A DNA stretch of 64,000 bases from Runella rosea (lineage in GTDB: Bacteria; Bacteroidota; Bacteroidia; Cytophagales; Spirosomataceae), in contig NZ_CP030850.1 in assembly GCF_003325355.1 (NCBI RefSeq), positions 2,976,001 through 3,040,000 of the forward strand. Reading direction: 5' to 3'. The notes below the pieces were generated by a model. The model had not been told where the DNA came from. It made no database searches and saw only the letters and a program-made list of their open reading frames with translations. The translations under genes were made by a program, and so were the position numbers. Shown here one piece after another: positions 60,870-64,000 of the stretch. Numbering within the stretch: the first letter of the stretch is position 1; the number at the start of each line of letters is the position of its first letter.

Positions 60870-62588
60870 TCAAAACAACTGAAACTCCCTAACTCCTGCA
60901 AAACCGTAGGAATCTAAAATCACCAAACGAAACTTTTGGGCTGTTACGGGGCTAATATCTTTGCTCCAATTGCCCATTTTTTCATCCTGCGCCAGCGTCA
61001 GCCATTGCCCTTCTTTTTCATACTGAATTTCAAAGCGTTTGATTTGAGATTTCTGATAAACCAATTCGCTCACTTTAAGCTGCTTAACGGTTTGTTTTGT
61101 ACCCAAATCTACTTCCAGCCAACCTTTGTTCTGAAATAAATTAAAAGCCGCTTCTGTCTGATAATGCACGTCTTTTCCATAATACGCCTCAAAATCTACG
61201 TCGGTACGCCGTCCCATTTTCCAAAAAGTAGCGGGGTTGTCGTCAACTGCGGCTGATGGATCGTGTAAAAACTGCCCCAACGCACTCGAAGCCGTCGCTT
61301 TTTTGCCGTAAGCCAATGAATTGGTGGTTGTAAAAGGGATAATTTGTCCCAACTGAGCAGCGGGTTTATCCAGCGTTAGCTCCACAATTGCCGCAATAGA
61401 ATCACGCCCGTTTTGGGGTACTTTTAAAGTAATATCCGCCTTACTTTGTGTAAATGAAATAGCGTTTCCATTCAAAAAAGAGGCTTTTTTAATATTGGCA
61501 GCCATGGGTGGCAGCTTGATTTCGTCGTCGGTTTGATTCAACAAATGCAAATACAGTGTATTGCCTCGGTACGAACTCACGTAGTTTTTTGAGGGAGTAT
61601 ACACTCCTCCTTTGGTTTGGTAAACTGCTTCTGCGTTTTTGTTCAGCCAATTGCCCATCTCTGTTGCCCGTGCTACAAAGTTGGGTGGAAAAACGCCCGA
61701 ACTGTCTGGACCGATGTTGAACAAAAGATTGCCGTTTCCACCTACGCAACGAAGCAATGTATGCAAAGATTCTTTCAAACTCCGGGGCGTATCGTTGAAT
61801 CGCCACGCCCACTGATGACCCATGTTGGTGCAGGTTTCCCAAGGCACTGCGCCATAACCCGCCACAAAACCTTCGGGCGTAGCATAGTCGGCATACTGCC
61901 CTACCCGTGCGTGCGATTCGTCGGGATTGAAGGGTTCGAGCCGATTGTTGATGATGATTTCGGGCTGCAAAGTGCGCGCCAAATCAAACACTCTTTTGGG
62001 GTGAATCGGGCTGGGTGCCCCTTCGTAATCTATCCATAACAAACTGATTTTGCCGTAGTTCGTCAACAATTCGCGCACCTGTTGCTCCACTCGATTGGCA
62101 AAAACATCATTCGTTTTGGGGTTGCGACAATCGGGGTCTTTCCAGTCGGCCACCGAAAAATACCAGCCGATGGGCATCCCCGCTTCGTGGGCAGCTTGGG
62201 CAAGTTCTTTACAAACATCCCGCCCAAAAGGGCTATTCATGATGTTGTAGGACGTGGTTTTGGTATCAAAGAGGCAAAATCCGTCGTGGTGTTTTGAAGT
62301 CAAAACCAAATACTTCATTCCTCCCGCTTTGGCCAACTTTACCCATTCTTTGGCGTTGAATTGCTTAGGATTAAATCTCAAATACAACGAATCGTACTTG
62401 CTTTTACCATAGCCATTGCGCGACCAACTGATTTCTTTCCCAATCAACGAAACAGGCCCCCAGTGGATAAACAAGCCCATTTTGGCATCTTGCCACCACT
62501 TTAAGCGCTGCTCTTTTGAAATGTTTTTTTGAGAATTACCCTGAAAAGCAATCAGGACAAACAACAGAATGATAGATAATTTTTTCAT
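60870..62588 (-). CDS. Secreted alpha-L-fucosidase, GH29, with C-terminal discoidin-like domain
   Basis: 572 residues with a signal peptide (MKKLSIILLFVLIAFQGNSQ). Catalytic barrel (about 25-340): WWQDAKMGLFIHWGPVSL, the HH pair in VLTSKHHDGFCLFD, GWYFSVADW, the nucleophile aspartate in ISLLWIDYEG, and GNGNLLFNIGPDSSG. After a small beta domain, the last about 140 residues (KKATASSALGQFLHDPSAAVDDNPATFWK to AGVREFQLF) form an F5/8 type C (discoidin) domain, common in GH29-B-type enzymes. It removes L-fucose from glycans outside the cytoplasm. The fucose permease gene lies 15 bases upstream, so free fucose can be imported. Confidence 0.94.
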   Translation of the reverse strand: MKKLSIILLFVLIAFQGNSQKNISKEQRLKWWQDAKMGLFIHWGPVSLIGKEISWSRNGYGKSKYDSLYLRFNPKQFNAKEWVKLAKAGGMKYLVLTSKHHDGFCLFDTKTTSYNIMNSPFGRDVCKELAQAAHEAGMPIGWYFSVADWKDPDCRNPKTNDVFANRVEQQVRELLTNYGKISLLWIDYEGAPSPIHPKRVFDLARTLQPEIIINNRLEPFNPDESHARVGQYADYATPEGFVAGYGAVPWETCTNMGHQWAWRFNDTPRSLKESLHTLLRCVGGNGNLLFNIGPDSSGVFPPNFVARATEMGNWLNKNAEAVYQTKGGVYTPSKNYVSSYRGNTLYLHLLNQTDDEIKLPPMAANIKKASFLNGNAISFTQSKADITLKVPQNGRDSIAAIVELTLDKPAAQLGQIIPFTTTNSLAYGKKATASSALGQFLHDPSAAVDDNPATFWKMGRRTDVDFEAYYGKDVHYQTEAAFNLFQNKGWLEVDLGTKQTVKQLKVSELVYQKSQIKRFEIQYEKEGQWLTLAQDEKMGNWSKDISPVTAQKFRLVILDSYGFAGVREFQLF

Positions 62589-62603
62589 TGAAATAGAGTT
62601 TAA

Positions 62604-63839
62604 CTACTTGATAACATGGCCTTTCTGGGCGTAATAAAAAATGTAAGCGTAACACAAAATGGGTAAAACAAAGGCAAAGCGAATGCTGTACATATCAGAA
62701 ACGAGCCCCATGAGCGGCGGGACAATGGCCCCACCTACAATGCTCATGATAATCAACGACGAACCCGTTTTGGTGTAAGCACCCAAATTTTTGATGCTCA
62801 ACGTAAACAAAATGGGGTACATCACCGAGGTACAAAGCCCCACGATTGAAAGAGAGACAATCGAAACATAGCCGGTACTCAAAATTGCCACTGTCACCAA
62901 CCCTATCGCCCCCAACGCACAGGCCATCAACATTTTGGAGGGGTTTACTTTTTGTAGAAAGTACGCCCCTGACAGCCGTCCGACCAAAACCAAAGCCATG
63001 AAAAGCGTGATAAAAAGAGCCGCTTTTTGCTCACTTAATTCATTTATTTCCAGGGATTTGGCATACCGGATTAAAAAACTGACGATCCCCACCTCTGCCC
63101 CTAAATAACAAAATACGCCCAGTGCTCCGAGAACAGTATGTTTAAATTTAAAAATGGCATTTAATCGAATATTCTGTTCACCTTCTTCTTGAATATCAGG
63201 TAGTTTAATAAAAAACAAAGCCACCCCCAGTATCACAAACAAGGCCCCCAAGCTCAGGTAAGGCATTTTGACCAATTGAGCTTCGGCATTGAGATAAGCC
63301 GACAATTGGCTTGGGTTGAACTGCTGAACGGTAGCTTCGGAAGTATCGGTGGCGTGAAGTAAAAACACCGCCCCAATGTAAGGGCCGAGGGTAGCACCCA
63401 TAGAGCCTACCGCCGCCGCCAAACTGAGCCGACTTGACGCTTTTTCGGGGTCCCCCAAAATGGAGAGGTAGGGCGTAGCCGTCACTTCCAGAAAAGTAAA
63501 GCCTGCGGCCATGATGAACAAAGCCGTCAAAAAAAGTGGATAAAAGCGCGTTTCGGCGGCTGGAAAAAATATAAATGCCCCCACCGCCGCCATTAAAAGT
63601 CCCGTAATCATGCCTGCCCGATAGCCAAAGCGACGAATGTATTGACCCACGGGCAAGGCCAACAAAAAATACCCGCCAAAAAAAGCCGACTGCACCAATG
63701 ATGACTGAAAATCCGTCAATTGACAGGCTCTTTTGAGGTGGGGAATGAGCACATCGTTGATATTTCGACTCAAATTCCAAATAAACATCAGGCTCATGAC
63801 GACCAAAAGCGGTATCAGAAATGGGTTGCGGTTTTTCAC
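62604..63839 (-). CDS. fucP: L-fucose:H+ symporter-like MFS permease
   Basis: Inner-membrane transporter of 411 residues with 12 predicted helices. The FucP-type N-terminus is clear (NRNPFLIPLLVVMSLMFIWNLSRNINDVLIPHLKRACQLTDFQSSLVQSAFFGGYFLLALPVG), as are FLEVTATPYLSILGDPEKASSRLSLA and the late GLCTSVMYPILFTLSIKNLGAYTKTGSSL. Uptake of fucose fits the adjacent fucosidase and mutarotase. I prefer the GTG at 63839, whose GTGA overlaps the stop of the mutarotase gene; a TTG at 63848 is an alternative. Confidence 0.9.
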   Translation of the reverse strand: MKNRNPFLIPLLVVMSLMFIWNLSRNINDVLIPHLKRACQLTDFQSSLVQSAFFGGYFLLALPVGQYIRRFGYRAGMITGLLMAAVGAFIFFPAAETRFYPLFLTALFIMAAGFTFLEVTATPYLSILGDPEKASSRLSLAAAVGSMGATLGPYIGAVFLLHATDTSEATVQQFNPSQLSAYLNAEAQLVKMPYLSLGALFVILGVALFFIKLPDIQEEGEQNIRLNAIFKFKHTVLGALGVFCYLGAEVGIVSFLIRYAKSLEINELSEQKAALFITLFMALVLVGRLSGAYFLQKVNPSKMLMACALGAIGLVTVAILSTGYVSIVSLSIVGLCTSVMYPILFTLSIKNLGAYTKTGSSLIIMSIVGGAIVPPLMGLVSDMYSIRFAFVLPILCYAYIFYYAQKGHVIK

Positions 63840-64000
63840 TTCAGACAATCATTTAACATAAAAACAGGTTTCATTTCAGCCCAGTGTTCGTGGGGTTTGG
63901 CTTCGGCCAATCGTTGTTGGAATCCCTCCATAAAAGCCGCCCATTCGGCTTGCAGAGGCATTTTACCAATGGCTTCAAAAGCCGTATTTAGGTCAATACC
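63836..64000 (-). CDS. L-fucose/L-rhamnose mutarotase (DUF718 type), 5' end outside window
   Basis: Only the last 54 residues are present, open to the window end. The sequence (KMPLQAEWAAFMEGFQQ, then HWAEMKPVFMLND) matches the C-terminus of RhaM/DUF718 sugar mutarotases, where W..FM and the terminal M..VFxL are conserved. These convert the alpha and beta anomers of L-rhamnose or L-fucose. The neighbours fucose permease and fucosidase favour L-fucose. The stop overlaps the permease start (GTGA). Confidence 0.75.
   Translation of the reverse strand, partial: GIDLNTAFEAIGKMPLQAEWAAFMEGFQQRLAEAKPHEHWAEMKPVFMLNDCLK

Noticed and set aside
1-64000. tRNA, rRNA or integrase-type islands.
   Set aside because: Reading the intergenic spaces I found no cloverleaf-like stretch with a T-loop, no rRNA segments and no integrase or transposase ORF. 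A dedicated tRNA or covariance search was not possible.

Overview
The window looks like chromosome from a Bacteroidota bacterium of the Cytophagales, most like Runella or its Spirosomaceae relatives. The grounds are three SusC/SusD pairs, an ECF sigma/FecR cassette feeding a SusC with an STN domain, Bacteroidetes-type -7 promoter elements (TAnnTTTG), A-rich leaders instead of strong Shine-Dalgarno sites, several TTG/GTG starts, and DUF6934 and DUF6268 proteins. The genus is inference from gene content. I saw no rRNA, tRNA, CRISPR array, prophage or intact insertion sequence.

Left part (1-13 kb): housekeeping and mixed genes. A truncated propionyl-CoA synthetase gene is followed by acetyl-CoA synthetase, then DUF1003, an aldo/keto reductase, a CPBP membrane protease, a DUF6268 outer-membrane protein, an SDR oxidoreductase, a two-gene GT4 glycosyltransferase operon, dihydrofolate reductase and an M20 peptidase. 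A roughly 600-base AT-rich gap at 4.5-5.15 kb holds a hairpin, a promoter-like element, a terminator and further foldable sequence, which could be an orphan small RNA or a leader of the CPBP gene.

13-21.4 kb: an ECF sigma factor, a FecR anti-sigma factor, SusC with an STN domain, SusD and a secreted endonuclease/exonuclease/phosphatase-fold enzyme, laid out as a self-sensing uptake locus. The susC gene has no in-frame ATG start. An ATG sits in the right place but is put out of frame by a run of eight T.

21.4-34.6 kb: an ABC exporter with aroA; an exopolysaccharide cluster (two GT2 enzymes, a WcaF-like acetyltransferase and a WecA/MraY-type initiating transferase); DUF502; an unrecognised 438-residue protein; a 29-residue small protein; threonine aldolase; an RDD protein; Hsp20 behind a tandem 16-bp repeat; and glutamate 5-kinase.

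34.7-64 kb: an almost wholly minus-strand glycan-utilisation region. It runs from L-fucose/L-rhamnose mutarotase (cut by the window end), fucose permease and a GH29 alpha-fucosidase through SusC/SusD, a putative FMN-carrying exported protein, a secreted FAD oxidoreductase, ApbE (the flavin transferase), a GH9-like protein, a six-hairpin glycosidase-like protein, a sodium:solute symporter, a GH2 enzyme, a second FAD oxidoreductase and a cyclophilin to another SusC/SusD pair. The ApbE, FMN-carrier and FAD-oxidoreductase set suggests an extracytoplasmic redox step in glycan breakdown, and is the strongest candidate here for an undescribed system. The region is also seeded with palindromic repeats. 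One 48-bp element lies in frame inside the FAD oxidoreductase gene, and a second copy lies between genes 15 kb away. The only plus-strand interruption is an AT-rich DUF6934 gene followed by a 48-residue ORF.
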